Shown in pieces: positions 1 to 7,930 of a stretch of DNA of 15,683 nt. The position numbers and the translations under genes are program-made. Position 1 is the stretch's first letter; the number at the start of each line of letters is the position of its first letter. The notes below the pieces were generated by a model. That model did no database searches. It was not told the DNA's origin and worked only from the letters and a program-made list of their open reading frames with translations. Origin of the DNA: an uncultured beta proteobacterium (GTDB lineage: Bacteria > Pseudomonadota > Gammaproteobacteria > Burkholderiales > Rhodocyclaceae); the NCBI GenBank assembly GCA_903932755.1, contig CAIZHL010000080.1:1-15683 (forward strand). Reading direction: 5' to 3'.

Positions 1-339
1 CAGGCCGCCGTCGAGCCGGTGCGCCAATTTCAGCTGTTCGGCCTCCAGTTCAGGTGCGGTGGCAGTCGCGCGCAAACATGCCGCGTAGTGATCGTGCAAG
101 GCCGCCTGCGTAACGCCCAGCCCACCGGCCCCCAGTGCCGCCTCGATCGACTGCCGGGCCAGTTCGACTGCCGCGGCGGGTTGCGCCTTGAGCAACAGGG
201 ATGAAAGCAGGAACAGCACGTCGACCTGCCGCGGGTTCGCCAGCAACAGTTCCCTATACATGCGTTCGGCGGCCTCAAGGCGCCCTTCCTGATGCGCGGC
301 ATACGCCTCGCCGATGCGGTCTTCCAGATTGGCTTCCAT
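1..339 (-). CDS. TPR protein, N-terminal part, runs off left edge
   Basis: An open frame of 113 codons runs leftward from an ATG (bases 337-339 read as CAT on the plus strand) to the window edge without a stop. The visible protein begins MEANLEDRIGEAYAAHQEGR and shows at least one clear TPR in its first 45 residues (G..A...Y..LL...P pattern), followed by an Ala/Leu-rich helical stretch. Its beginning resembles the N-terminus of the GT41-like gene at 1140-2996 (AYA.H..GR..EA...Y..LL.A.P), so the two may be paralogues. TPR arrays bind proteins or peptides. The catalytic or other domain, if any, lies outside the window, so function cannot be named. The start is chosen because it opens directly into the TPR helix; the Shine-Dalgarno sequence is weak (a purine-rich GCGAAAAA stretch upstream). 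Confidence 0.8.
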   Translation of the reverse strand, partial: MEANLEDRIGEAYAAHQEGRLEAAERMYRELLLANPRQVDVLFLLSSLLLKAQPAAAVELARQSIEAALGAGGLGVTQAALHDHYAACLRATATAPELEAEQLKLAHRLDGGL

Positions 340-509
340 CACGGGATTTTTCGCTTTTGATAAAAATGACCTGCCGCGCATCGTACCGGAAAAGCCGCAA
401 TCCGCCCGTGGGCCGGGGTTGGCGACACCTCAAGCGCGGTCGGAACGCGGCAGCCGGCCCGGCAGCCAATTTGTTATCCTGCGAGCACCGTACACTCCGA
501 AGGCAATAC
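340..509. other. Divergent intergenic region between two TPR genes
   Basis: This 170-base gap separates the divergent genes at 1-339 and 510-1109, so promoters for both should lie here. An AT-rich patch near 347-368 is the only obvious low-melting segment facing the left gene. A TACACT hexamer at 491-496 resembles a -10 box, but it sits too close to the start of the right gene and has no good -35 partner at 16-18 bases. No hairpin or RNA gene was recognised. A long plus-strand reading frame enters this region from 201, but its predicted residues upstream of 510 look like shadow coding (Arg/Pro-rich, no TPR pattern). Confidence 0.4.
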
Positions 510-1109
510 ATGACAGCTGCTGCCGAATTTCATGCCGCCGGTCTCGACCGCCTGGCGCAGGGCGATGCCGCAAGCGCCGAGCAGGCGCTGCGCAAGGCCC
601 TGGAACTGGCGCCGGACCTGCCTGAGTACCACAAGAACCTCGGTAACGCACTGCGCATGCTCGGGCGGCCGGACGAGGCATCGGTCGCCTACACCCGGGC
701 GCTGCAACTCGATCCGGCTTATCTTCCCGCTTACAACAATCTCGGCCTGGTCCAGTTCGAACAGGGTGCGTTCGCAGAAGCCGAAGCCAATCTGTGCAAG
801 GCGCTTGAGCTTGATCCGACGGACTCACAGGTGATGACCAATCTTGGCGTCGCCGTATTTCTCCAGGGAAGAACGGACGAGGCCATCGCGTTGCACCGGC
901 GCGCGCTGGCAATAGAAGAGAGCGACCCGCTGGCCTGGGGCAATCTGGGTAGCGCGCTGAAGGCACGCCCCGATGGACTGGAGGAAGCCGTGACATGCTT
1001 CGAGCGCGCCTTGATGCTGAATCCGGACTTTACGCAGGCACGCTCCGCGCTGGACGAATGCCGCGCTCTGATCGACAAGGCGCGCAGGTCCCGCTACAAG
1101 CAGTTCTGA
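510..1109 (+). CDS. TPR-only protein (199 aa)
   Basis: The protein is built almost wholly of about five consecutive TPRs, from roughly residue 4 to 185, each with the G..A....Y..AL.L.P signature (for example residues 38-71 and 72-105). There is no signal peptide, membrane segment or catalytic domain, so it probably acts as a cytoplasmic protein-binding adaptor. The frame is open back to 201, but the ATG at 510 is preferred: GAAGG at 499-503 lies six bases upstream, and the TPR pattern begins at once. It is convergent with the GT41-like gene (30-base gap) and divergent from another TPR gene. Similar TPR arrays are normally fused to transferases in the SPINDLY family; here the array stands alone beside such an enzyme and may help present substrates to it (inference). 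Partner and role are unknown. Confidence 0.85.
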   Translation: MTAAAEFHAAGLDRLAQGDAASAEQALRKALELAPDLPEYHKNLGNALRMLGRPDEASVAYTRALQLDPAYLPAYNNLGLVQFEQGAFAEAEANLCKALELDPTDSQVMTNLGVAVFLQGRTDEAIALHRRALAIEESDPLAWGNLGSALKARPDGLEEAVTCFERALMLNPDFTQARSALDECRALIDKARRSRYKQF

Positions 1110-1139
1110 GAAGCTACGCCGGATTCGTTCTCGCTTCGC

Positions 1140-2996
1140 TTACTCCGCTTGTCGTCGACTTGAGGCAAGCGCAGCAAGCGTCGCGACAAAGCCTCGCGCA
1201 AAGGACACCCCGTCCATCAACGGGGAAGCTTCCAGGCGAGCCCGCAGCCCGCGACGAAGCATGGCCACTTCATCGCCTCGCGCCGACCACATGACGGCAC
1301 GCCGCACGTAGTCATCCACCGAGGAAGCGATCCACTCCGACAAATCAAGGCGGGTGAGTATGCTGGCGCCGCCGCGACCCGCGGCGTGATCGGCGGCCAA
1401 CGTCAGCACCGGCGTGGCCATCCACAGGGCATGAAAGCTGGTGGTGCCGCCGTTGTAGGGAAATGCATCCAGGACGCAATCTACCTCGTCGTGGGCGCGC
1501 AGATAGGATTCAAGGGATCCAGTCGGACGCACATCAATCCTTGCCGCAAGATCGCTGCCCCCTGCTGCGGCAAGATCGTCGCGCAAGGCCTCGGCACCTT
1601 GCGCCATGACCAGCAGTCGGGTCGCAGGAGCTTGTCGCAGAATCCGGCACCAGGCCTCGATCACGTCCCGATTGAGCTTGGCCGCGTTGTGAAAGGCGCC
1701 GAAGACAAACACCCCTGCTGAGCGCCGCGGTGCCGGCACCGGGCCCGGCGGCGGCGAGTAGCACCACTGGCATCCGGGAAGGTAGGCGATGGGCTCGGAA
1801 AACGCTGCCCGGCCCATTTCAGGTGGCACTGCGATTTCGTCGCTCAGATGGGCGTCGAAGCAATCGAGCCCGGTCGATGCAAGATAGCCGATCCAGTTGA
1901 CCTGCAGCGGCGCGGGGCGGCGGACGAAAACCGCAAGCCGGTTGTTCGCGGTGAACCCGGAAAGGTCAACCAGTACATCCATGCCATCGCTGCGGATGCG
2001 GCGAAAAACCTCATCGTCCGACAGCCGGTCGATGGCGACAAACTGCGTGCAAAGAGGGCGGATCTCCTCCGTCATGTAATCCGTACGGGCATGGTTGCTG
2101 TAGGCGAACGCGGCAATGCCGAGCGACTTCAGGCCGCGCAGCAGCAGCAAAAGGAAGAATGCGACAGGATGCTCACGGAAATCTCCGGAAACGAAACCGA
2201 TCCGGAGCACCTTTCCTGGCACGCCGGCAAGCGCGGGCCAGACCTTTGCAGGCGATGCGGCGGCGAGCCCGATCCGTGCCGCCACCCGGCGATGCCGTTC
2301 CAGCAAGTGTGCCGGCGACAAATCAATGTCATAGCAATAGCTGAGCAGCAGATTGCTGCCGACAACCCGATCGCCGGTCGCTTGCAGGCAGCCGGCAAGC
2401 AGATCAGTAGCTTCTCCGACGCGCCCAAGGTTCTTCAGCAGGAGGGCAAGCGGGTTGACGGCGTCTGGCCAGTTGGGGCGCTGCCGGAGTGCGTTCCGGT
2501 AGGCGGCCAGCGCGGCCTCGGGTCTATGGTCGAGGGCCAGGGCACGGCCCAGATTGACCAGCACGACGGCGTCTTGCGGCCGGCGGGCAAGTGCCGACTC
2601 GAAACAGGAAACGGCTTCGCCGGCCCGACCGCCAGCCGAGAGCAAGGCCCCGAGATTGTTGAGCACATCCGCATTTTCGGGCGCCAGTTGCAGTGCCCGG
2701 CGCAGCAAAGGCTCAGCCTCGGCATGCAGGCCGGCAAGGCGCATTGTCTCGCCCAGACTGTTGAGGAGGTTGGGATGATCAGGATGCTGGAGCAAGGCGG
2801 CGGCAATGAGCTTGCGGGCACGGCCGTAATCACCCGACTGCATCGCGATCGTGCCCAGGAGATGGAGGGCATCGGCGTTCGCCGGCTGTGCTTTCAGCAG
2901 TTTTTCATAGAGCTTTGCGGCTTCGCCGATCCGTCCGCCAAGATGGTGCGCATAGGCCTGGGCGAACAGCGATTCCCGCGCTTGCCTGGTCACCAT
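1140..2996 (-). CDS. TPR-GT41 glycosyltransferase (SPINDLY/O-GlcNAc transferase-like)
   Basis: This 618-residue protein has about six TPRs in residues 1-215, a linker with the family signature SNLLLSYCYD (214-223), and a GT-B type catalytic region from about 265. Family hallmarks are visible: GFVSGDFREHP (267-277) with His276 aligning with the essential His of the first OGT lobe; DLSGFT (354-359) followed by RPAPLQVNWIGY; F.NAAKLN with Lys440 matching the nucleotide-phosphate-binding Lys; and DAFPYNGGTTS (510-520). Such enzymes transfer a sugar (GlcNAc in OGT, fucose in plant SPY) from a nucleotide donor to Ser/Thr of proteins in the cytosol; donor and acceptor cannot be read here. Two conserved spots differ from the usual bacterial form: DLxGHT has Phe for His, and GYPGTTG reads GYLASTG. 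The start ATG at 2996 opens into the first TPR helix; the Shine-Dalgarno is weak. Confidence 0.9.
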   Translation of the reverse strand: MVTRQARESLFAQAYAHHLGGRIGEAAKLYEKLLKAQPANADALHLLGTIAMQSGDYGRARKLIAAALLQHPDHPNLLNSLGETMRLAGLHAEAEPLLRRALQLAPENADVLNNLGALLSAGGRAGEAVSCFESALARRPQDAVVLVNLGRALALDHRPEAALAAYRNALRQRPNWPDAVNPLALLLKNLGRVGEATDLLAGCLQATGDRVVGSNLLLSYCYDIDLSPAHLLERHRRVAARIGLAAASPAKVWPALAGVPGKVLRIGFVSGDFREHPVAFFLLLLLRGLKSLGIAAFAYSNHARTDYMTEEIRPLCTQFVAIDRLSDDEVFRRIRSDGMDVLVDLSGFTANNRLAVFVRRPAPLQVNWIGYLASTGLDCFDAHLSDEIAVPPEMGRAAFSEPIAYLPGCQWCYSPPPGPVPAPRRSAGVFVFGAFHNAAKLNRDVIEAWCRILRQAPATRLLVMAQGAEALRDDLAAAGGSDLAARIDVRPTGSLESYLRAHDEVDCVLDAFPYNGGTTSFHALWMATPVLTLAADHAAGRGGASILTRLDLSEWIASSVDDYVRRAVMWSARGDEVAMLRRGLRARLEASPLMDGVSFARGFVATLAALASSRRQAE

Positions 2997-3399
2997 TGGA
3001 GCAGCCCTGTCGCCAGGAAAACCCGCAAGGCTGGCAGGGCGAAGCCCTGGCCTGAAGGCATTGCCGGATGCCGCCCGACAACCGCAGGGGTCTCAGCAGC
3101 CAAGCCCGTGCTCGCAGGGAGTCAATTTATCGATTGGCACGTATAGGAATGTAAGGGGTGGCCGGCGCGCGCAGGACGACTGACGCCGTGCCGCAGCGCG
3201 GATTATCTTGAAGCGGGCCAACCCCGTCAAACGGAGCTTTCCTTCGTCACCAGGGATCGGGCATCGCAAAGGCATCCGTAGACGGGTGACACGACGGTTC
3301 GAATTCGAGCCACCGTCAGCGCGGCTGACGCAAAATTGCAGCAGCGTTCCGCCTTCTGCACTTACAATTTGCCACTCCGTCCGATCAAGAGAATCCCGA
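2997..3399. other. 403-base divergent intergenic region
   Basis: No credible gene was found on either strand. The frame of the downstream gene stays open back to 3208, but its extra 64 residues are basic, lack a signal sequence and do not resemble the family. The region holds a small AT-rich island at about 3122-3158, roughly 130-160 bases upstream of the GT41-like start and a possible promoter area for it. It also holds the inverted repeat at 3314-3330 and a TACAAT box at about 3364-3369, a possible -10 element for the downstream gene. No convincing -35 box is spaced 16-18 bases from it. A 10-base palindrome TCGAATTCGA lies at about 3299-3308. No tRNA or riboswitch was recognised. Confidence 0.5.
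3314..3330. repeat. Perfect inverted repeat, possible operator
   Basis: CGTCAGC at 3314-3320 is repeated in reverse complement as GCTGACG at 3324-3330, with a three-base GCG centre. It is followed by an A-rich CAAAATTG, not by a T run, so it is not a standard intrinsic terminator on the plus strand. It lies about 70 bases upstream of the membrane spermidine-synthase-like gene and just upstream of the possible -10 box, where an operator would sit. No known regulator site was recognised, and a chance GC-rich palindrome is possible. Confidence 0.35.
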
Positions 3400-4980
3400 A
3401 TGTCCGAGCGCGAAAAATCCAGCTTCCCCTATTTTTTGATGCTGACCACCACACTTTGCGGCGGCCTGGTCATGGTAGTCGAGGTATTGGGGGCGCGCGT
3501 GATCGGTCCCTATTTCGGGGTCAGCCTTTACGTATGGACCGCTCTTATAACGGTCACCCTGTCGGCGCTGTCGGCCGGCTATGCCCTGGGCGGCCACCTG
3601 TCCGACAGACATCCATCCCCGGTCTGGCTCTACGGCCTCATCATCGCCGCCGGAGTGCTGGTGATCCTGGTACCGACATTGAAACCCTGGGCAATCCAGG
3701 CGTCGGTGCCGCTGGGCCTGCGCGGCGGCGCCCTGGTCAGCGCGACCCTGCTGTTTGCGCCGGCGCTGCTTCTGCTTGGCTGCGTGTCGCCCTACGTGGT
3801 CAGGATCGCGGCGCGCGAGTTGGCCAATCTGGGACGGACGGTCGGCATCCTCTATTCGCTGTCGACCATCGGCAGCATGGTGGGCACGGCCCTGGCGGGA
3901 TACGTCATCATCGGCTTCGTCGGCGTGACGAGGGCATTTCACTTGTGCGGCGCGCTGCTGGTGCTGATCGGACTGGCCTATTTCGTGTTCTACCGGCGGC
4001 AGCCGCGAGCCATCGCCGGCGTTGCGCTGCTGGCAGCCTTGCTGTGGATCCCCCGGTCCGACCTGCCGTCGGTGGTTTTGGCCGATGGCACACGGGCCCG
4101 CCTGATCGAAAGCAAGGACAGCTTTTACGGCAATGTGAAAGTGGTTGAATATGCCGGACCGCAAATTCGGACCCGGGAACTGTTGATAGATGGGCTGGTC
4201 CAGGGCGGAATCGACCAACAGACCGGTCAATCCATTTACGAATACGCCTACCTGCTCGAATCCCTGCCGCTGGAAATCAATCCGGACGCGCGCTCGGCAC
4301 TGATAGTCGGCCTCGGCGCAGGCGTCGTGGTCGACCGATTGCAGCAGCGCAACCTCGAAGTCGACGTAGTCGATATCGATCCGACCGTAGTGGAAATGGC
4401 GGAGAAGCACTTCACCCTGCGCCTCAAACGTCCGGCCATTATCGATGATGCCCGGTATTTCCTTGCCCAGGGCGGCAAGCGTTATGACATCATAATCATG
4501 GACGCCTTTTCCGGCGACTCGACGCCAAGCCACCTGCTGACGCGGGAAGCGCTGGAAAAAGTGCGCGAGCGCCTGACTCCCGACGGCATCCTGGCGATCA
4601 ACGTCATCGGCGATGCGCGGGCGACCCCGCTGCTGGCCCCGGCAATCGTCGGCACCTTGCAGACCCAGTTTGGCGAGATCGCCGCGTTCCCCCTGTTCGA
4701 TCTCGGCGACCGCCAGTCCCGCGGCGGGAATCTGGTGTTGATCGCGGCCAATCGACCGGTTGCAAAAGCGCTTCACACCCGTTTCGGCAACGTGCATGCA
4801 CTGGCGCAAGCCACCCTGGAGCTCGGCATGCGTCAGGGCCGGCTGCTGCAACGGCAGCCCGACGCCCTGGTCCTGACCGACGATTTCAACCCGCTGGACG
4901 TGATCGATATCGACCTCCACGAAAACATCAGGAAGACCATTCTTGAAACGACACCCGCGGCGATCCTGCTGCATGGATGA
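3400..4980 (+). CDS. Membrane-anchored spermidine synthase-like protein
   Basis: A 526-residue fusion-type protein. About seven hydrophobic membrane segments fill residues 10-225. A cytoplasmic Rossmann-fold domain of the polyamine aminopropyltransferase type follows from about 235. Visible hallmarks are LLIDGLVQGG (271-280), the nucleotide loop GLGAG (314-318), the acidic VDIDP (334-338), Asp-Asp 359-360, and YDIIIMDAFSGD (372-383), whose Asp378 matches the catalytic-region Asp of spermidine synthase. A late TDDFNP motif (483-488) is typical of the fused membrane family. The usual DPxGPA putrescine loop after the catalytic Asp is replaced by SGDSTP, so the substrate may not be putrescine. 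The family transfers aminopropyl groups from decarboxylated SAM; the role of membrane-fused members is largely undefined. The ATG at 3400 is chosen because AAGAG lies eight bases upstream and the first helix begins shortly after; an open frame back to 3208 is judged non-coding. Confidence 0.85.
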   Translation: MSEREKSSFPYFLMLTTTLCGGLVMVVEVLGARVIGPYFGVSLYVWTALITVTLSALSAGYALGGHLSDRHPSPVWLYGLIIAAGVLVILVPTLKPWAIQASVPLGLRGGALVSATLLFAPALLLLGCVSPYVVRIAARELANLGRTVGILYSLSTIGSMVGTALAGYVIIGFVGVTRAFHLCGALLVLIGLAYFVFYRRQPRAIAGVALLAALLWIPRSDLPSVVLADGTRARLIESKDSFYGNVKVVEYAGPQIRTRELLIDGLVQGGIDQQTGQSIYEYAYLLESLPLEINPDARSALIVGLGAGVVVDRLQQRNLEVDVVDIDPTVVEMAEKHFTLRLKRPAIIDDARYFLAQGGKRYDIIIMDAFSGDSTPSHLLTREALEKVRERLTPDGILAINVIGDARATPLLAPAIVGTLQTQFGEIAAFPLFDLGDRQSRGGNLVLIAANRPVAKALHTRFGNVHALAQATLELGMRQGRLLQRQPDALVLTDDFNPLDVIDIDLHENIRKTILETTPAAILLHG

Positions 4981-5066
4981 GTGACGCTGCGGACATGCGC
5001 GGAAGAGGCTTGAAAAGTCGGCGCTGGCGCCACGGCGCGCATGGCCTCGTAGTCGCCCCCGGGATA

Positions 5067-5083
5067 GAAAGGGAATATCCCTG
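5067..5083 (+). promoter_or_regulatory. Ribosome binding site and probable CTG start
   Basis: The run GAAAGGGAA at 5067-5075 contains AAGGG (5069-5073), followed by a seven-base spacer and CTG at 5081-5083. This spacing is ideal for initiation. The CTG frame continues unbroken into the GT-C/TPR protein and supplies its first membrane helix and conserved WDDPPY motif. No ATG, GTG or TTG occurs in that frame between the stop at 4982-4984 and the GTG at 5204. CTG is a rare start, so a sequencing error or frameshift remains an alternative. Confidence 0.55.
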
Positions 5084-7018
5084 AAACCTGCGCTTCGCCT
5101 TCCGCTGAACCTGGCCATTGCGGGCGCACTCGTACTTCTTGTACTGGCGGTCTTCCTGCAGGCGGCTTCGTTCCAGTTCCTGACCTGGGACGACCCCCCG
5201 TATGTGACCAACAACAGCCATGTCCGCCAGGGTCTGAGTCCGGGTGGCATTGCCTGGGCCTTCACCGCCTTTCACGCCGCCAACTGGCATCCGCTGACCT
5301 GGCTCTCGCACATGCTTGATGCGAGTCTCTTCGGCCTCGATCCGCGCGGGCATCATGCGACCAGCATCGCCCTTCATGCGGCCAACACCATTTTGCTGTA
5401 CGCCTTTTTGCTGCGGGCCACCGGGGCGCGCTGGCGCAGCGCCCTGGCAGCGGCGCTGTTTGCGGTCCATCCCCTGCATGTCGAGTCGGTGGCCTGGGTC
5501 GCCGAACGCAAGGATGTGCTGTCTACCCTGTTCTGGCTGCTGACCTTGCACTTTTACGTCAGCTATGTAAAAAGTCCCGGGCTCGCCCGCTATCTCGCCG
5601 TCGCCGCCAGCCTGGCCCTCGGCCTTATGGCGAAGCCGATGCTGGTCACGCTGCCCTTTGTCCTGCTGCTGCTCGATGCATGGCCTCTGCAGCGACTGAA
5701 CCTGTGTGCCGCTACCGACAGGCAATCGCGGGAAGTCCTGCAACGACTGGTCGTCGAGAAACTGCCGCTGCTCGCCCTGTCCGCGGTTTCGATGGTGATT
5801 ACCTTCATCGCGCAATCGCGCGGCGAAGCGGTGGCGAAGATCGAACTTGTTCCTGTGGGCGACAGGGCGGCCAATGCCGTCATTTCATATGCCGCTTATC
5901 TGTGGAAATCCGTCTACCCGGTCGATCTGAGCTTTTTCTATCCTTTCCGCGAGAACTGGGAAGCCGGCGCGCTGCTGATGTCGATCGCCCTGCTGAGCGC
6001 GATCACGATTCTGGCATGGCGGACGAGAGCCGCAAGGCCTGCACTGCTGTTTGGCTGGCTATGGTATCTGGGTACGCTGGTTCCGGTCATCGGCCTGGTT
6101 CAGGTCGGCGCCCAGGCCATGGCTGACCGCTATACCTATGTTCCGCTGATCGGGATTTTCGTCGCCGTCGCCTGGTCGCTTCCGGATTTCGGCAGTTCAG
6201 CGGTTCGGCGCGCCGTCACGGTGACCGGCACTGCCGTCGTTCTTGGCGCGCTGGTGATGGCTGCGCATGCCTATGCGGGGAAGTGGCGCAGTTCGCAGGA
6301 ACTGTATCTCCATGCGCTGAGCGTGGCGCCGAACAACTATCGCGCCCACGGACTTCTCGCCAGCGAGTACGCCAAGGAGCGCAAACTCGACCAGGCGCAG
6401 CACCATGCCCTCGAGTCCATGCGCCTGGGACAAGCCAGCAGATTGGCCGGCGTCGCGGAAAACGTCGCGATCAACCAGGTGACCCTCGGCAACATCGAAC
6501 TTGCGCGGGGGAACCTGACCGGGGCTTTCGACCATTTCGCGCAAGCTGTCAAGTTGAACCCGGCTGATCCGGTCCCCCACTTCAACCAGGGCATGGTGCT
6601 CAAGAGCGCAGGACAGCATGATCGCGCGATTCTGGCCTTCGAAGCGGCGCTGCGCCTGAATCCGGATTATGCGAGGGCGCACAACCATCTCGGACTTGCG
6701 CTGCTGCTTACGGGGCAAGTCGACCGCGCGGTAGTCCATTACCAGCAGGCGGCAGCGCTGCGGCCGGACTATGCCGAGGCACGCTTCAACCTTGGCGTCG
6801 CCTTCGAGGCGCAGGGCCGCCATGAAGATGCGGTCGCTCAATATCGCAAGGCGCTCGAGATCAATCCGGACAACGTGGTCAATCACCTGCGCCTGGCGAA
6901 CCTGCTGATCGCGCTCGGGCGCGGCCGCGAGGCCACCGGCAACGTCGCCGAGGCCTTGCGCCTCAGCCCCGGCAACATGACAGCTTTGAACATGCAGAAA
7001 GGACTGGGCGTGCAATGA
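5081..7018 (+). CDS. GT-C membrane glycosyltransferase with C-terminal TPRs (TMTC/PMT-like)
   Basis: Read from CTG 5081 the protein has 645 residues; from the first GTG (5204) it would have 604. Residues 10-30 form a membrane helix, followed by [12 protein letters not shown], whose Asp37-Asp38 pair matches the acidic catalytic motif in the first external loop of GT-C enzymes. Then come [13 protein letters not shown] and [16 protein letters not shown], both strongly conserved in bacterial and animal TMTC-like proteins, and about ten membrane segments to residue 395. From about 405 to the end there are at least four or five TPRs. The family is linked to O-mannosylation, with a polyprenyl-phosphate sugar donor used at the outer face of the membrane. 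Starting at 5204 would remove the first helix and the acidic pair, which argues strongly for the longer form. The stop TGA overlaps the next ATG (ATGA), implying translational coupling with the GT2 gene that may make its lipid-linked donor. Confidence 0.88.
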   Translation: MKPALRLPLNLAIAGALVLLVLAVFLQAASFQFLTWDDPPYVTNNSHVRQGLSPGGIAWAFTAFHAANWHPLTWLSHMLDASLFGLDPRGHHATSIALHAANTILLYAFLLRATGARWRSALAAALFAVHPLHVESVAWVAERKDVLSTLFWLLTLHFYVSYVKSPGLARYLAVAASLALGLMAKPMLVTLPFVLLLLDAWPLQRLNLCAATDRQSREVLQRLVVEKLPLLALSAVSMVITFIAQSRGEAVAKIELVPVGDRAANAVISYAAYLWKSVYPVDLSFFYPFRENWEAGALLMSIALLSAITILAWRTRAARPALLFGWLWYLGTLVPVIGLVQVGAQAMADRYTYVPLIGIFVAVAWSLPDFGSSAVRRAVTVTGTAVVLGALVMAAHAYAGKWRSSQELYLHALSVAPNNYRAHGLLASEYAKERKLDQAQHHALESMRLGQASRLAGVAENVAINQVTLGNIELARGNLTGAFDHFAQAVKLNPADPVPHFNQGMVLKSAGQHDRAILAFEAALRLNPDYARAHNHLGLALLLTGQVDRAVVHYQQAAALRPDYAEARFNLGVAFEAQGRHEDAVAQYRKALEINPDNVVNHLRLANLLIALGRGREATGNVAEALRLSPGNMTALNMQKGLGVQ

Positions 7019-7776
7019 TAGAAGGCAAACGCATCGTAGTGGTTTTCCCCGCCTACAACGCCGAGCGGACCCTGGTGCAGACCCATGCGGACATACCGCA
7101 GCAGTATGTTGACGAAATGGTGCTCGTCGATGACGGCTCGCACGACGGTACGGTTGAACTGGCGCAGCGCCTCGGCATCAAAACCATCGTCCATGAAAAA
7201 AACATGGGCTACGGCGCCAACCAGAAGACCTGCTATCGCGAGGCGCTGCGACTGGGCGCCGACATCGTCGTCATGGTGCATCCCGATTACCAGTATTCGC
7301 CCAAGCTGGTGTCCGCGATGGCGTCCCTGATCGCCTCGGGGCACTACGATGTCGCACTGGGTTCGCGCATCCTTGGCGGCGGTGCACTCAAGGGCGGCAT
7401 GCCGCCGTACAAGTACGTTGCCAACCGCTTCCTGACTCTCGTCCAGAACCTGCTTTGTGGCGCCAAACTGTCCGAATATCACACCGGATTTCGGGCATTC
7501 AGCGCAAATGTGCTGCGCAGCCTGCCTCTCGAAGAGAACTCGGACGACTTCATCTTCGACAACCAGATGCTGGCACAGGCGCTGTGGCAGGGCTTTGCGA
7601 TCGGCGAGATCAGTTGCCCGACACGCTACATGGAAGAAGCATCGAGCATCAACTTCAGGCGTTCGGTGGTGTATGGCTTCGGCGTGCTGGGTGTCAGCCT
7701 GTCGTTCGCTTTGGCAAAGTTGCACCTGATTGCCCCCCGCATATTCTCGCCGGAAGGCAGCCGACTGAGAATTTAG
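7015..7776 (+). CDS. Family 2 glycosyltransferase
   Basis: A 253-residue GT-A fold enzyme. The start [10 protein letters not shown], the nucleotide-binding VDDGSHDGT (about 38-46) and the HPDYQYSP motif (about 91-98, in place of DxD) mark the GT2 subfamily related to dolichol/undecaprenyl-phosphate sugar synthases. GSRI and the late HTGFRAF segment (about 159-165) also fit. There is no N-terminal signal; a hydrophobic stretch near the C-terminus (about 223-241) may touch the membrane. The expected reaction is transfer of a sugar from a nucleotide donor to polyprenyl phosphate or another cytoplasmic acceptor; the sugar cannot be told from sequence. Its ATG overlaps the stop of the GT-C/TPR gene by four bases, with AGAAAGGA upstream, so the two are almost certainly co-transcribed and likely serve one pathway: making then using a lipid-linked sugar (inference). 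Confidence 0.9.
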   Translation: MIEGKRIVVVFPAYNAERTLVQTHADIPQQYVDEMVLVDDGSHDGTVELAQRLGIKTIVHEKNMGYGANQKTCYREALRLGADIVVMVHPDYQYSPKLVSAMASLIASGHYDVALGSRILGGGALKGGMPPYKYVANRFLTLVQNLLCGAKLSEYHTGFRAFSANVLRSLPLEENSDDFIFDNQMLAQALWQGFAIGEISCPTRYMEEASSINFRRSVVYGFGVLGVSLSFALAKLHLIAPRIFSPEGSRLRI

Positions 7777-7783
7777 GTCGGCT
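7759..7783. repeat. Inverted repeat across the GT2 stop codon
   Basis: AGCCGAC at 7759-7765 and GTCGGCT at 7777-7783 can pair as a seven-base stem with an 11-base loop that holds the stop codon of the GT2 gene. There is no T tract after it, so a classic intrinsic terminator is not supported. It could stabilise the upstream message end or weakly attenuate transcription into the next unit. A chance match is possible. Confidence 0.3.
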
Positions 7784-7930
7784 TGCCTCGATGCCGGCAC
7801 GACTATTGCAAGGACATGGCTTTCGCGGACGCATAGATTGCGCAGGGCTGACGGACCGCGGGGGCGACACCCAAAGGATTTTCCCGCGGTTATCATTGCC
7901 GCGACCACGCACGATGGACGGGAGACGTAG
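7777..7930. other. 154-base gap, probable promoter region of the right-hand unit
   Basis: This is the longest gap inside the plus-strand series and probably separates two transcription units. No gene was found in it. A short inverted repeat CGCGG...CCGCG brackets TTATCATTG at about 7885-7903; no convincing -35/-10 pair could be chosen. GGAG at 7921-7924 is the Shine-Dalgarno of the next gene. Confidence 0.35.

Noticed and set aside
201..509. Longer start for the TPR-only protein
   Set aside because: The extra 103 residues overlap the divergent left gene, lack TPR pattern and are Arg/Pro-rich; the ATG at 510 has a good ribosome binding site.
1110..1139. GAAGC...GCTTC as a bidirectional terminator between converging genes
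   Set aside because: The stem is only five bases with an 18-base loop and no T run.
1848..3146. A 432-codon plus-strand frame opposite the GT41-like gene
   Set aside because: It shadows a gene with firm TPR and GT41 motifs, and its translation shows no domain.
3134..3152. TTGGCACGTATAGGAATG as a sigma-54 promoter
   Set aside because: The -24 GG is present, but the required GC at -12 is absent at the fixed spacing.
3285..3320. GGTTCGAATTC resembling a tRNA T-arm
   Set aside because: The flanking five bases do not form a T-stem of the right length, and no D-arm, anticodon arm or acceptor stem was found upstream.
3385..5265. A 626-codon open frame on the minus strand
   Set aside because: It is antisense to the clear membrane spermidine-synthase-like gene; its Gln/Arg/Asp-rich composition without domains is the mirror of GC-rich coding.
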